From assembly GCA_024364735.1 (NCBI GenBank), contig JAGFNQ010005243.1, forward strand, positions 62,001-126,000: a DNA stretch of 64,000 nucleotides, given 5' to 3'. A model generated the notes under the pieces. The model was not told the DNA's origin. It ran no database searches and saw only the letters and a program-made list of their open reading frames with translations. This stretch comes from Boesenbergia rotunda (taxonomy: Eukaryota > Streptophyta > Magnoliopsida > Zingiberales > Zingiberaceae). Below are positions 1 through 12,170 of this stretch, piece by piece; within the stretch, counting starts at the first letter, position 1, and every line of letters begins with the position of its first letter. The position numbers and the translations under genes are program-made.

Positions 1-1358
1 TCATGTCTATGTCCTTGTAGTGATTCTAACTATGTACCAGTGTTAGCCCTACTTAAGTGTAACGGAATGCTTTCCCTTAGCATCCATTGTCATTAAGTAG
101 AAGAGGTAACCCAGAGAGTCCGGTCATAGGCTACCCCAGTCTTTTGTCTCTAAGTTACACTAGACACTACCTAACATGGGATAGGGAGAAACTCATTAAG
201 TTGTGTTAACTAACCTCTTGTAAGGCATTGACCTCCATTTTGAGGCAATGCCCGAGACATTTGATTGAAAGGATACCCTTGTCACGGAGGGCTCCCCGGG
301 TATACGATCTCTGACACTCCCTCTACATGGTGGCAAAACCCTCACAATTATATGTATTTGCCATTAACTCATTTCCTCAAACATATAGTAGGCACCATAC
401 ATATAAAACAAAACATGGACATTTCATTTTATAAAAAAATTGCATCAATACATAATTCATACAATAACATCACACTGTAACTATCTCCTATATCTTAAAT
501 AGGGAGAACTACTCCATTGCTAAGGAGATACAACAAGAAGACAATTATAATAGCATCTACAACCCTAAGCTTAGAGGAAAGGTGAAGGAGAAAGCATATC
601 GTGGTGTTGATGGTCTTCTTGAAGCGTCTCCTTGCACCGGAGGTGGACGGATCATTGAGGATTAAGGCTCTAGGGTTTCCCATAGAGGGGAAAACCCTTC
701 TCTAAGATGAGGGGTGGAACCCCTAAAGCTTAAGATGTGAGCAAAGGGAAGAAAGCCCCTTTTATAGGGGGTGCGCACAGCTGGCAGCACCAACCGTGCT
801 TTTCCCTGGAAGCCTAGCACGATCGAGGCAAGGGCTGTGTTGAATGGCATGACCTAGCTGTGCCTTCTATAGCGGTGGTGGCACGACTTGAGCAGGGTTC
901 GTGCCAGGGTGGCATGGTCGTGCCACTTTCGTCAAGTGTGTCATGGCCTGGACAGGGTCGTGCCTGTGTGGCACGACCTGGCCGTGGTCGTGGCTAAACT
1001 GGGGGGGGGGCACGATCTTGTCGTGGCTGGCTGCACAACCATGCCATAGGGTACGACCTTGGATGGAGAAGCGCACAGGCGGTGCCAAGGGGCACAACCA
1101 AGCTATGGAGGCTATAGGGGTCATGCCTCCGAGGTCACAACCAATCTTCCGGCTCCCTTTTACTCTAATTTTGCTCCATTTCCACTCCAAATCATGTCCT
1201 GTCAATGAAAATAAACAAGGAGTAGATCACTAGACAAAAAGAAGGAAAAGTGGAAAAGTAATCCAAAATAGGGTTCAATAACATAGAATTGAATCGAGAA
1301 AAGCAAGTGAATGAGTGTGAAAAAAAGGATAAAAAGGTATCAAATCTACACCCATCAC
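1..1358 (-). mobile_element. Partial LTR of a Tat-type Ty3/gypsy element
   Basis: Read on the minus strand, the LTR would start with TGATGGGTGTAG at about 1358 and run leftwards out of the window. Just to its right lies the polypurine-like run and the phrase (reverse complement) GAGGACGAGCAAAGGTTTAAG, which from family knowledge precedes the 3' LTR in Tat/Athila-type gypsy elements. The minus strand has a TATA box at 760-766 followed by a leader-like region. Upstream of the TATA box, at about 820-1060, are clustered words GGCACGAC and GTCGTGCC. The other end and the target duplication are outside the window. The small reading frames here are not supported as genes. Confidence 0.6.
760..766 (-). 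promoter_or_regulatory. TATA box of the leftmost gypsy LTR
   Basis: TATAAAA on the minus strand, inside the LTR, followed on that strand by a pyrimidine-rich leader. It lies directly downstream of the GGCACGAC word cluster. Confidence 0.5.
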
Positions 1359-2116
1359 ACCTCCAGACTTAAACCTTTGCTCGTCCTCAAGCAAAAACCC
1401 ATAATATAAACTCACGTATTGATATTATGCATCATCATCTTCAATGAATTAATCTAACTCTATCAACTAGTTTCATTAGTGAGCATGATATCAAAATAAT
1501 ATAAGTGTGGCTCAAGTGTTAGTTCTCTGTGCTCATTACAATAAGTGGTCATAGTCCTTCATGTTTTAATCTCTATGCCTAATCAAGTCATCATCTAACT
1601 GTACTCCTTATATTTTCGGCAATAGACTTACCCACTTTACACTCGGTTCATCCCTCTTTGTCTACCTAAGGTCTCAAAGGTGGGCTTAGGGCAAGAGAAA
1701 CATAGCATTTATTTTCCCAGTAATCTAACTCGGTCTTAAAGGGGTAAGCTACTAGTTTCTACTCACAAAATTATTTTTTATATCCCTTATTCATATGATT
1801 TTTTTTCTTCCCCTTTTTTATTGGTGCTTTGAAAGTGTAGCACTAACACATGCATACATATACGAATACAAATGCGGGGAATTATGATTTTTCCAAAAGA
1901 ACTTTAATGACCTCAGCCTCATCCAGTAACCAAGATTAGTCTAAGAGATCACTAAGGAAACACAAGCAATAATTAGTTCTATGAATCATAACTATTTATG
2001 GACATATCTACTATATAAACTAGGAAAAGTGAATGGAGATCCTGAAACTAAGCCAACACTCAAGACATTTGAATAAGACTATGCTTACTTCATGCTACTA
2101 GAGATAGAGAAAAATC
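1359..2116 (-). mobile_element. 3' noncoding region of a Tat-type gypsy element (minus strand)
   Basis: AT-rich DNA without a supportable reading frame. At 1359-1400 it carries the conserved phrase that in Tat/Athila elements sits just before the polypurine tract. The region is cut at 2112-2116 (aaatc) by a solo LTR and resumes at 12171 with the same five bases. No coding region of this element is recognisable in the window. Confidence 0.5.
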
Positions 2117-4138
2117 TGTAACGACCCACCTTCTGGTACTAAGCTTTAAGGCGGATCGCTACTAACTGGTTGATTGATTACTGATTTCTGGATGCTAAAC
2201 CAACTGGGAGAATTTAAAAATTTTGTTATTTACTGAACTAAAAATTCATAACTTAAACAATAGAATTAAGAGACTCTGTAACCACCCTCTCTTACTAACC
2301 TTGACCTTATAGGGTCGTTACGTTGACTTTACTGCTAGGCCAGCCAAAATAAAACAAAAACTTTAATTTTATTAGCTTGGCTAGGATTTGATCGCCCAAC
2401 CTCAGTGTTGCATGACTGAAGCACTAACCAGCAGCCCTACAACACTTTCTATTTTACATTGGCACCAGTCGACTGATATCTTGCCAGTCGACTGGTGCAG
2501 TCGATTGCACCTGGGATTCACTCGCTCGAATGTTTCTGTTCCCTCGACCAGTCGACTGGTAGATGTCGCAGTCGACTGGCAGCTCTGAAATCTGAATTTT
2601 CAAATTCTAGAAACGTGTCAAGGTCAACCTACTTCGTACCAAAAATACTACAAACTCATATTTAAGCTTACTAACAGGTATACAATGATTCTAGGTCATA
2701 TTCTACATGTTTTCATGACAATAAGGCATACTTCAACCATCTCTAAGCATGAAATTAGAAACATAAACTTTGTATCAACTTGCTACTAAAGCTAAGCACT
2801 GTTTCTGTCTAGATACATCAATAGTAGCATTATAATATCAGAAATGGTTCTATAGCCTTAGACCATGCATTTTACTACTAGTTAACATGCACTTGAAATG
2901 TATCACTCAACATATCACATGTAGAAGCTAGGCATTGTTAGTGATATGAGAGAAGTGTCCTAAGGCAATCGCCTTATGATTGTAAACATTCATTTTAATA
3001 AATGATAATTCACTATTTGAGTATACATGTTTGTGTATTTGATTGGGATCTTAAACTCATCTACTGAATGTCCGCGATACAATTCACAGCATAAGAGAAT
3101 TTGTGATGGGATCACTGTTGGGAACGAGATGGCTAGAGAGGGGGGGTGAATATAGCCAATCACTTCTTCTTTGAAGAGTTATCAAGTTTCTGTACTTGAA
3201 GTTGTTAAAAGCACAGCGGAAGTATGGGAAAACAAAACTTGCAGAAACTAAAACCAAAACCTAACTAGCAAGATTAGCAAGATCGCTAACAAGGAGATTT
3301 TACAAGGTTCGGGGATAACTTGCCCCTACTCCTTGGCGTGCCCTTAAGGTGGGCGATCCCTTGATCGTCGGCAGATCAAGCCCCGGTAATCACCAGATAT
3401 GAAGCAACCTCCTTCTCGGTGGAGAAACCTCCCCACAGTGTGTTTCAAACAATGATATAGAATGAGCACAAAGATACAACAAGAAGGATCTTACTCAAAC
3501 ACTTAGCAAGGACAAAAACACAGCAAGCTTCCCTGAGCTCCACCCAGTGGCGATCTCACGCAAGAACCCTTCTCCGTGTCTTCCCACTGTCAGACTCCAA
3601 GCCTCTTGTCTTCTCCTTCAAGTGCTCAAGTATGATGATTACTTCTCAATAGCTTGCTCAGAATGATTGAAGAACTCAAGAACAGCAAGCTTGATGTGGA
3701 GAACTCAAAAACACAGGAACTCAAGAGCACAAGACTTGATTCGATCAATACTGAACACTACAACTCTTGTTCCTTTTGTTTCTCCGCTAAGCAACAGATG
3801 ATCTCATCTCCAGCAGCCTCCAGCTGCCTCACTGCCAACGCGCCAGCTACACTGAACCCTAACCGAACTTCCTGAGCTCCCTCAGCCAAGCTTCAGTCAG
3901 CAGCTTCAGTCCTGCATCCAGCCGTTGCAACCTATGTGGAGAAAGGGACAAACCTGCTCCAAGGAAAGCTCTCTTTGACTTCTCCTTGAGTGTTTGAATC
4001 CTCCCTGTCACCTGAAACTTACTCAGAGTATTAGAGCAGCAAATCAAGCAGCATATCAAATATCAGAGGAAAGTGGCAGCGAATCGGTTGTGTTCAGACG
4101 CGATCAGAGCGTTTGACAATGCAATTTGAATTAAAGTG

Positions 4139-4799
4139 ATCGGTCACCGGACCGATCAGAGAGCATCCTGATCGGTCACCCGACCGATCAGGCTGGTTCC
4201 AGACCGATCAGGCTCCGTCCTAATCGATCCCCAACGCTCAATCAGAAATCGCGATTTCCTTGAGATTCTCCTGGACCGATCACCAGACCGATCCCAGGTC
4301 GTGGATCGTTCATCGGACCGATCCACCCTTATATTGAGCGATTTCTGAGTTTCGCAGGCTAAGCCTTCTGATCGGTCACCTGACCGATCAGGCAGCCTCC
4401 TGATCGATCACCAGACCGATCAGAACCTGACCAGACCGATCAGGCTCCATCCTGATCGATCATAGAGAGGAACCTGCGACGCTTGATCGTTCTCCGGAAC
4501 GATCTGCACAGTAAACCTGATCGGTCACCAGACCGATCAGGAGCAGTTCAGCAAGAGAACTCAACCTCACTGCTCGCTCCTTGATCGGTCACCAGACCGA
4601 TCAGGAGCCAGTCAATGGGTGAAACGCATACTCCCTGATCGGTCACCAGATCGATCAGGAGCAACACAGTAGGTTCCCAACCTCACTGTGTGCTCCCTGA
4701 TCGGTCGCCCGACCGATCAGTCATCGCTGGATCGGTCACCAGATCGATCCACGAAGGAGCAGTGTGCCAAAATCTCTGATCGATCACCAGACCGATCCA
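4139..4799. repeat. Cluster of GATCGGTC/GACCGATC palindromes
   Basis: More than a dozen copies of an imperfect palindrome with 8-bp arms GATCGGTC and GACCGATC around a spacer of about 4 bp (usually ACCA), separated by unrelated 20-60 bp spacers. The same cluster occurs in the other LTR of this family (about 46250-46790). One copy near 4484-4503 has both arms changed together (GATCGTTC with GAACGATC). Confidence 0.85.
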
Positions 4800-5290
4800 G
4801 GGACTCAAACTCAGCCCTCCAAGCTAAGTTTCCATCCACCTTAGCCCTCCAAGCTAAGGATTTTCCATCTAACTCTCCAAGTTGGGAATTTGCACCTAAC
4901 CCTCCAAGTTAGGACTTTTCACCTAGCCCTCCAAGCTAGGACTTTTCACCTAGCCCTCCAAGCTAGGACTTTTCACCCAACCCTTCCGAGTTAGAACATC
5001 ATCCAACCTAGCCCTCCAAGCTAGGCACCTGACCCTCCAAGCCAGGACTTTTTCACCTAATTCTCCAGGATGGGAATTTGCACCTAACCCTCCAGGTTAG
5101 GACTTTTCACCTAGCCCTCCAAGCTAGGACTTTTCACCCAACCCTTCCGAATTAGGACTTTTCCAACACCTAGCCCTCCAAGCTAGGACTTTTCCAAACA
5201 CCTAGCCTCCCAGACTAGGATTTTCAACACCTAACCCTCCAGGTTAGGATTTTCCATCACCTAGCCCTCCAGACTAGGATTTTCAATACC
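4800..5290. repeat. Tandem minisatellite inside solo LTR A1
   Basis: About 18 degenerate repeats of roughly 25-30 bp built on the phrase CCCTCCAAGCTAGGACTTTT. Individual units are themselves partly palindromic (CTAGCCC...AAGCTAG). The plus-orientation copy of this LTR has a related array at about 45840-46160. Confidence 0.8.
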
Positions 5291-7503
5291 ATGTCTGATC
5301 CCTGATCAGGACTTAATCATAATCAACAATGATCAGCCTAAACTAAAATCGATGTCAACACCAAAACAACAATCAGGGCCAGACTGCATCAACAATCACG
5401 ACTAGTGATTATCTCTAAATGTGCAATTGTGAAGTATTGAAAATATCCCTAGTCAATGAATTGATAAAACGGACATTATCAATTCTGTTGAGACTAGCAT
5501 GGGTTATTCTCTAATCAGCTGATTCTCACTAGCTGGTGACATTGGGATGTCCGGAGATAAACATGGATGCTAGTTAAGGGAACTAGTTCATTGGAGTGAC
5601 TAGCTGTAAAACTTCATATGGTAATCTATATAGATATGTCAATGAAGTTCTTACTGCAACTTAAGTGCGATGTTCCTTTGACTTGCGGTGTTCAAGTCAT
5701 CTTGGTCATGGAGACTTATACTTTAACATCTTAAGCAAGCATCTCCAAGGAGGTGTGGACCCAGGATGATTGGGTATAAGCCAAAGTGCCCGAAGATGTT
5801 TGAACAGCCTACAAAGGATTCACCACTCCTTGCGAGGAGATGTATACCCAGGCCTATCGTCGGATTGTTACTCAAAGCCTTTGGCCAGAGCATGTCATGT
5901 TTAGAGTTTGAGTCTCTTAAATACATGAGAGTAATTAGAAATCCAAAGGACGAGAAAGACATTACTTGGGCTGGTGTGACGTAGTCAGCCTAGTGGGGAC
6001 TGACACACACAGACCATGTCCTGAACCAAGTGGGTATAGGATGGTGAAGGGAATGGGACACGATTCATTAGAGCTGCTGAAGGGTTTCAGAATTATTTCT
6101 GAGGTCAACCATTCATCTTTCGATTAATTGGGGGTCATGATGTACTACTAAGTGTCACTCATGATCGTTCTATAATTGGTTGATTATAGACGGCCAACAT
6201 AAATCGAAAGCCTATTTAGTCACATGCACTACGAGTAATCCAAGGGATTTAAAACGAGTTGAAAATTAGATTTTCCGATCAAGAGAAATAAGTCGAATCT
6301 GAGTTAATCAGAGGCGCAACGGAAGCTAAAAATGGCTAAGTCTTTTGAAGGCTTATTGGGCGAATTAAATGAGTTTAATTCGCGATGGGTTCGGCTCGGT
6401 TTGGCCGGCCAAAGAGGGTGCCAACCCTCTTTAGTTTGGCCGGCCACCACTTGGGGAGAAACCAATTTATTTGGTTTAATTAATAAAATAAATCTAGCAC
6501 GATTTGTTTTATAAATTATGGATAAATAAATTTGTATAAAGAAATTTATATAAAGAAATTTATAGAAATTTATTCTTTTTTATGGAAATTAAAATGATCC
6601 ATGGAATGGTTTATTTTAATTCTATAAAATCAATTATGAATTGATTTTACCATAATAAAGAAAATTTATAAATTTTTTGTAAAATTTATTCCATAATAAA
6701 AGGAGAGATGTATTTGTTTTGTTATAAAGTTAGTTATAATAAAACTTGGCTTAAACGGAATAATTCATAAGAACATTTATAGGATAAATTTCTTATTAAA
6801 ATTCCGTTAAGAGGGAGACTTGGCAAGAGAGAGGATACTATATAAAGAAACCAAAGGCAAGCCTTGAATTCCTAATTAAGTGATCAAGAGATTAATTCTC
6901 TTCCTCTCTCTCTTAATCTCTCCATCTCCTTCTCCTTTCCTCCTAGGGCCGGCGCCCCCCTTTGCTCACCCTAGGGCCGGCGTCCACCCCACCTAGGGCC
7001 GGCGCATCACACTCCCAATCCAAGGGATTGCCGTGAGTTGTCATCACCAAGAAGGAGCCAACGAAGAAGAAGAAGAAGCGGATCGCGTCTCCTTCCTTCC
7101 CGGAATTTAGATTCCGTTTCTTGGTGGTTAGTTTCCTTTCTTCTCTCTTGATCTTCTAGTTGTGCCTTTAGAGAATCTAGTAGTTCTCGTCGGCACAAAA
7201 CTCGTGACTTTGCTAAGTCATCCCGAAGAGAACTCGACGTGGACGCGAATAGAGGCGGAGCTTCCAAGGGACGCTACGGTTGGATCTCGTTCCTTTCTTC
7301 GAGTTATGCGAGGTACAAAGTAAATTAGTTTACTTTTTCACAAAGTTTTAATTTATGATCATGTCCACACATCATAAGGTTGCATGCTAGATACGTGGTT
7401 AAAATAATTTGAGAAATTATTTTATGCTAATTCTTCCGCTGCACGTAAAAATTTAAAATTTTACGAACCCGTATCCTTGTCAACATGCACCAGGTCCTAA
7501 CAG

Positions 7504-7515
7504 TGGTATCAGAGC
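7504..7515 (+). other. Primer binding site, initiator Met-tRNA
   Basis: TGGTATCAGAGC, one base after the 5' LTR, is the standard plant copia primer site for minus-strand DNA synthesis. Confidence 0.9.
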
Positions 7516-9222
7516 CAGGTTAGTGTTCAACATAATCATATAATTGTTTTGCGGAAAACTTTGTCATGATCTCAATTTTGGAAAATTTTTCAATTATGGA
7601 ATCTTTCCAATTATGATAAATTTTAGATTTAGGAATTTCAAAGTTTGGAAATCCTCATGAAATTTCGCAAACTTTTGAAATATCCTAGTTTCTGAAATTT
7701 TATGATAATTGTGAAAACTTTCCATCTTTGGAAACTTTCCAATTTTGGAAATTTCCTATTTTGGAAAATTTCCAATTTTGGAAATATGTAAGTTTTCTTT
7801 GTATCAGAAACTTACAATTATTCTGAAAACCTATTATGAAATCTCACAATTTTGGGCACTTTCTTTCAAGAAAGTCTAGACAAATTTATGGATAATTAAT
7901 TGACAATTAAATTCAAATTGGTTTTAAATTATCAACAAAATTCTTTATTTTGGATTGAGCCTCGGGGAGCCATCCAATCTAAAGTTAGTTGTTGTAATTT
8001 AATTTCCCAATTTTGAATGAAATTGTCATGTTTAATTTGGTTGCGCTTCAGAAGCGGACCAAATTAAATTTACGACAACTTTCTTTTCTTTGGGTATCTG
8101 AGCCTCGGGGAGCCACCCTTAGAAAATAATTTGTTGTAATTAATTAAATCCATGAATAAAATATGATTTAAGAGGTGATGCTCTTTCTTACATATTGTTG
8201 TCTCCAAAATTAATTAGGAAAATTGTTTCCTATAGAGTTTTCTTAAAAGAGATTTTCATGAAAATAATATGTGGTTGAATTAAGGAAATTGCCTCTTAAT
8301 TTAATAAGATTTGATTTAGAGAAATCAAAGTCTTAAACATATTATTTCCGAAATTGATTATGACAATTTAGGAAATGTTTCCCAAAACAATTCCTTGAAT
8401 AAAGTATGAAATTAGAATTAGGAAATCTGGTTCCTAATTCAATTAATGAGACTTGATAAATTAAGTCACATACATACTTTATTAAGGAAATCGTTAGTCA
8501 TGACATAATTATATGTCATGAATGTGCTTAGAAAAGAAAGGATGAGACCCAAAACCCCTTACAAAATATTAAGGCCAACACCTTTCATTAATATGGTTAG
8601 AATCGGAGTTTTGTTTCTCGTTTGGGTTGATGGACACATCCATGCCCGGCTTGAATATCAACATGTTCAAACCATGGAATTAGTTTATAAATAATATAGT
8701 TGGAGTCAGAGGTCAATCCTTAGTTTTGGTTGTTGGACACATCCAAGCCTGACTAAACGGTTGAATGAGCTCCAACCATATTAAAACTATTTCTTGATTA
8801 ATGGGTCAGCCTTAAGCTTGGAACATCGATTTGTTGTGCCACAGCCAAGGTCGATGTAAAGAGAGGTGCAGTTGGGTGCTATGTATATTGTTGCATACTT
8901 GTTAACGAGTTAACAACCCAATGATTTATGCAAACATTCAATTAGTTGATAGCATAAAGTGATAGTTACATATATGTGATATGTAATCGGTATAATTACC
9001 TACCTTCATAGCTAAGAAAAACTTGATGGCCACAGCCATGGTGGTTCTTATCTATGGTTGGATATCAACCTATTTGGAGATGTTCCTACGATCTCCCGAA
9101 TTGATAAAAAGGGTTATTCAATTTGAAAAATAAATAGGATTTTTATTAATGTATGTTGATACATTCTTTAATCATTCTTCTCACATAATCTCAATTTGTA
9201 TTTCTAGGATAATCACTCGATC
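7516..9222 (+). other. Untranslated leader of copia element G
   Basis: AT-rich and without a credible reading frame. At 7715-7790 the palindromic words TTTCCAA/TTGGAAA recur. The phrase GAGCCTCGGGGAGCCA occurs twice (about 7967 and 8100), and a GGTTGATGGACACATCCA-like phrase occurs twice (about 8625 and 8725). Nothing else is recognised. Confidence 0.5.
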
Positions 9223-10077
9223 ATGTCTTCTCTGAATTTGCGTTCCATTTTGGACACCAATAAACTGACTGGGCCAAACTTCATGGACTGTCTTCGAAAC
9301 CTGAGGATAGTCCTCAAGGCAGAGAAGCTTGCCTATGTCCTTGAAGACCAACTTCCCAACCATCCTCCAGAAGGTGCAACTCCAGACCAGCTAGTGGCCT
9401 ATCAGAAACATGTGACCGATTCTGAACTTGCGAGTTGCATCATGCTAGCCTCTATGGTACCTGAGTTGCAAAAGCAACATGAGCATATGGATGCTTATAC
9501 CATCATCTTCCATCTTCATGAGTTGTTTGAAGAGCAGGCGAGATCTGAAAGGTTCAAAGTCTCCAGACTCCTCTTCACCACTAAGATGCAGGAAGGCACT
9601 TCTGCCTCGCAGTTTGTGTTAAAGATGTTGGGGTACATTGAGCGACTGAGCACACTCGATTTTGCAATGGATCATGAACTAAGTATTGACTTAATTCTGA
9701 ATTGTTTGCCCAAAAGTTATTCACAATTTGTGATAAACTATCGGATGAACAAACTGGAGACTACCATTCCTGAGTTGCTCAACCTGCTGAAGACTGTAGA
9801 GCTTTCTGTAAAGCAGGATCAAAAGACGGTACTGTTAGTTGGTTCCTCGAAGAAAGGTTCTAAGAGGAAGGCCAAAGAACAGAATAAAGGAAAGAAGAAA
9901 AAGGCCAAAAAGACTGAAAAGACACCAAAAGGAACTTGCCATCATTGTGGCAAGGAAGGTCACTGGCGAAGAAACTGCAAAGTTTATCTTGAGTCCTTGA
10001 AGAAGAAGGCATCCGATGCCCCATCCTCTTCAGGTATCTTCGTTATTGAATGTCACTCTATTTCCTCAAATACCTGA
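9223..10077 (+). CDS. gag: Copia Gag with zinc knuckle (element G)
   Basis: 284 codons, apparently complete from the first ATG after the leader. Residues 1-200 resemble the copia gag polypeptide family, including LRNLRIVL near the N-terminus and a conserved ELLNLLKTVE segment before the basic stretch. A lysine-rich region (about 210-238) leads to a CCHC knuckle (C-x2-C-x4-H-x4-C) at about residues 240-253. In the family, Gag forms the cytoplasmic virus-like particle and the knuckle binds element RNA. The terminal TGA falls just before the protease and probably replaces a Trp codon in an originally continuous polyprotein. This is the best preserved coding part of the element. Confidence 0.85.
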   Translation: MSSLNLRSILDTNKLTGPNFMDCLRNLRIVLKAEKLAYVLEDQLPNHPPEGATPDQLVAYQKHVTDSELASCIMLASMVPELQKQHEHMDAYTIIFHLHELFEEQARSERFKVSRLLFTTKMQEGTSASQFVLKMLGYIERLSTLDFAMDHELSIDLILNCLPKSYSQFVINYRMNKLETTIPELLNLLKTVELSVKQDQKTVLLVGSSKKGSKRKAKEQNKGKKKKAKKTEKTPKGTCHHCGKEGHWRRNCKVYLESLKKKASDAPSSSGIFVIECHSISSNT

Positions 10078-10395
10078 GTACTTGATACTGGGTGTAGCTC
10101 ACATATATGTAATGACATACAGGGGCTAAGGAATAGAAGAAGACTCGTCAAAGGAGAAGCGAATTTGCGAGTTGGAAATGGAGCAAAAATTGCTGCTGTT
10201 GCCATCGGAACATATTTGCTAAAGCTCCCCACTGGACGTGTCTTAGAATTGGATAATTGTTATTTCGTTCCTTCGTTAATAAAGAACATTGTATCTATTT
10301 CATGTTTGAATGAAAAGGGTTATCATTTAACTTTTTGTAACAATTGTTGTTACATAACTTTAAATGGTGTTCTTTATGGGAATGAACTTTGTGCA
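10078..10395 (+). pseudogene. pro: Copia aspartic protease region (element G)
   Basis: Directly follows the gag stop in the same frame. It begins with the catalytic motif DTGCSSHIC, where the Asp is the active-site residue of the retropepsin that matures the polyprotein. It continues through residues typical of copia proteases (VGNG, YFVPSLIKNIVSISCL). The frame is lost near 10396, where a shift of one base separates it from the integrase region. Broken upstream by a stop and downstream by the shift, so a remnant. Confidence 0.8.
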
Positions 10396-11483
10396 ATGGT
10401 ATCTACACATTAGATTTATCCAGTGAAGTTTTCAATATCGAAGTTAGCAACAAACGTGCTCGAATAGATAATCGAATAGACTCCTACACTTGGCATTGTC
10501 GTCTTGGCCATGTAAGTAAGAAACGCATGACTGAATTACACCGATGTGGAATTCTGTAATCATTTGAACCCGGTTCATTTGATACATGCGAATCATGCTT
10601 AAAAGGCAAGATGACCAAATTACCCTTTTCTGGAAAAGGTAATCCAGTAGGAGAATTGCTTGGTCTGATACATACTGATGTATGTGGACCAATGTCAACT
10701 CTTGCACAAGGAGGCTATAGCTACTTCATCACCTTTATCGATGATCACTCACGATTCGGGTATGTGTTCTTAATGAAACACAAATTTGAAGCCTTTGAGA
10801 AATTCAAAGAGTTCAGAAATGAAGTAGAGAAACAACTTGGCAAAAGTATTAAGATACTTCGATCCGATCGGGGTGGTGAATACTTAAGTCAAGAGTTTTA
10901 AGATTATCTTAGGGACAATGGGATATTGTCCCAATGGACTCCGCCGTATACACCACAGCATAATGGTGTATCTGAGAGGCGCAACCGAACCTTGATGGAC
11001 ATGGTTAGGTCTATGATGAATCATGCAACTCTTCCAAAATCCTTTTGGGGCTATGCACTTAAGACAGTTGTTTACTTGCTAAATAGAGTCCCGACCAAGG
11101 TAGTCTCTACTACTCCATATGAGACATGGAATAGTAAGAAACCTCACTTAACTCACCTTAAGATATGGGGTTGTCCTGCTTATGTGAAGCGGACTATATC
11201 AGACAAATTGAATGCTAAGTCTGATAAATGTCTATTTATTGGATACCCTAAGGAAACGAAGGGTTACCAATTCTATCATCCCTTGGAACAAAAGGTGTTT
11301 GTTTCAAGGCATGCTGTATTTCTGGAAAAAGAATTTCCTTTACAAGAAAACAGTGGGAGTGGCATTGAACTTGATGAAGTTCAAGAAACTCCAATAGACA
11401 TTACAGAGACACCTAGTCTAGACCCACAACCAATAACTCATAATGATGAGCTATCAGTTGAACCTAAAACCCAACCCATCTAG
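10396..11483 (+). pseudogene. int: Copia integrase region, broken (element G)
   Basis: A GAG-pre-integrase segment contains the HHCC zinc-binding pattern (WHCRLGH ... CESCLKGKM). The catalytic core has the three acidic residues in HTDVCGPM, RSDRGGEY and GVSERRN, followed by the usual copia C-terminal segment (KIWGCPAYV, FIGYP). In-frame TAA stops lie at about 10557 and 10899. In intact relatives the product inserts the cDNA into chromosomes. The frame ends at 11483, before any reverse transcriptase motif, showing the deletion of the rest of pol. Confidence 0.85.
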
Positions 11484-11500
11484 TGGTGCCCTTAAAGTCT

Positions 11501-12170
11501 GTAGAGGGAGTTAATCTACACATATGAGCATAAACTGGCAAATAGATAAAACTAAGACGATTATGCATACGAACGAAGCTACTTATACTGCAGGTGAGGG
11601 GTACTTACATCCTGCACTTGTTCTTACAACTCTAATGCGTAGGGTTTAGGGAGAGGAAAGATCCTTGGAGTCTCAGAGAGGCTCTAACGAAGAACTACTC
11701 CTTGAGAAGATCCCCTAGCGTGTCCTCCTTCTTGAATCCGCCCAACACAAGACCCTTGGGCCTCCTCCTTGGTTTGCCGTGAGTGAGGGAGGAAGAGAGA
11801 CTCAGAAGAGGGAGAGGAAGAATTGCACGAGAGAGAGGGGTCGGCGGTGAGAAGGTGAGGAAAAGAATAAATCTAAAAAACCCTTAAGTTTACCTTTTAT
11901 ACTTATGGGAAAATTTAACTAACTTCACCTTATTTATCTTTTCCTCTATTCTATTTCAATGAAAATAAACCATCCCACTTAGTAAGCCTATTCTCCTCTC
12001 ATGCTAAAGGTCTAGGGGTTAAACCCCACCTAAGTCTTTTTACTGCGCATTCTATTTTTATTCATTTTTGCCTTATTTGTCCATGGAAAAATTCTATAAA
12101 AATATCCATAAATTCGGAATAAATTCTAGGATATTTCTAAAATTCTTTTTGAAAATTTTCGGGCGTTACA
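11501..12170 (-). other. Right-hand part of solo LTR 1
   Basis: The outer LTR resumes downstream of the truncated copia element. It includes the phrase ACTGCAGGTGAGGGGTACTTAC, whose counterparts occur in solo LTRs 2, 3 and 4, and a minus-strand TATA-like TATAAAAG near 11896. No gene is seen. Confidence 0.5.

Larger units (their letters stand above)
3116..5394 (-). mobile_element. Solo LTR A1 of a SIRE-like copia family
   Basis: Bounded by TGTTGGGAACG on the left and GCATCAACA on the right, with the perfect 5-bp duplication atcac (3111-3115 and 5395-5399). It is the reverse complement of the LTR at 45749-47608, which precedes a copia gag, so this copy reads on the minus strand. Length is 2279 bp against 1860 bp for the other copy. 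Much of the extra length lies in its two internal repeat clusters. No internal element sequence remains, consistent with LTR-LTR recombination. Confidence 0.85.
2936..7502 (+). repeat. 5' LTR of copia element G, split by solo LTR A1
   Basis: Starts TGTTAGTGATATGAG, ends GGTCCTAACA and is followed at once by the primer site. Without the nested insertion (3116-5394 plus one TSD) it is about 2.28 kb. A TATA box (TATATAAAG) lies at 6839-6847. Upstream of it are two TTGGCCGGCCA palindromes (6401-6411 and 6436-6446) flanking an AGAGGGT/ACCCTCT inverted repeat. Downstream, in the leader, CCTAGGGCCGGCG recurs three times (about 6943-7003). Confidence 0.75.
2936..11500 (+). mobile_element. Ty1/copia element, 3'-truncated (element G)
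   Basis: Order: 5' LTR (2936-7502, itself interrupted by a solo LTR), Met-tRNA primer site, AT-rich leader, gag, protease, integrase. The element then stops near 11490, before reverse transcriptase, RNase H and the 3' LTR. The LTR ends are inverted (TGTTAG...CTAACA). The 3' boundary is approximate because no 3' LTR or target duplication is visible. The polyprotein is broken by stops and at least one frameshift, so the copy cannot move by itself. Confidence 0.8.
2117..12170 (-). mobile_element. Solo LTR 1, TGTAACG-type gypsy, carrying nested elements
   Basis: The outer ends are TGTAACGACCC at 2117 and GGGCGTTACA ending at 12170, flanked by the perfect 5-bp duplication aaatc (2112-2116 and 12171-12175). 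A minus-strand TATA-like TATAAAAG at about 11896, near the right end, suggests the LTR reads on the minus strand. Removing the nested copia (about 2936-11500) leaves about 1.5 kb. Near the left end are repeats of the palindrome CAGTCGACTG (2465-2585), also found in solo LTR 2. Long LTRs starting TGTAACG are typical of Tekay/Del chromoviruses, but that lineage call is inferred from the termini only. No internal gypsy region is present, hence solo LTR. Confidence 0.75.

Noticed and set aside
867..1233. Overlapping 110-codon frames on both strands
   Set aside because: Both follow the GGCACGAC word cluster in an LTR. Being open on both strands is a composition effect.
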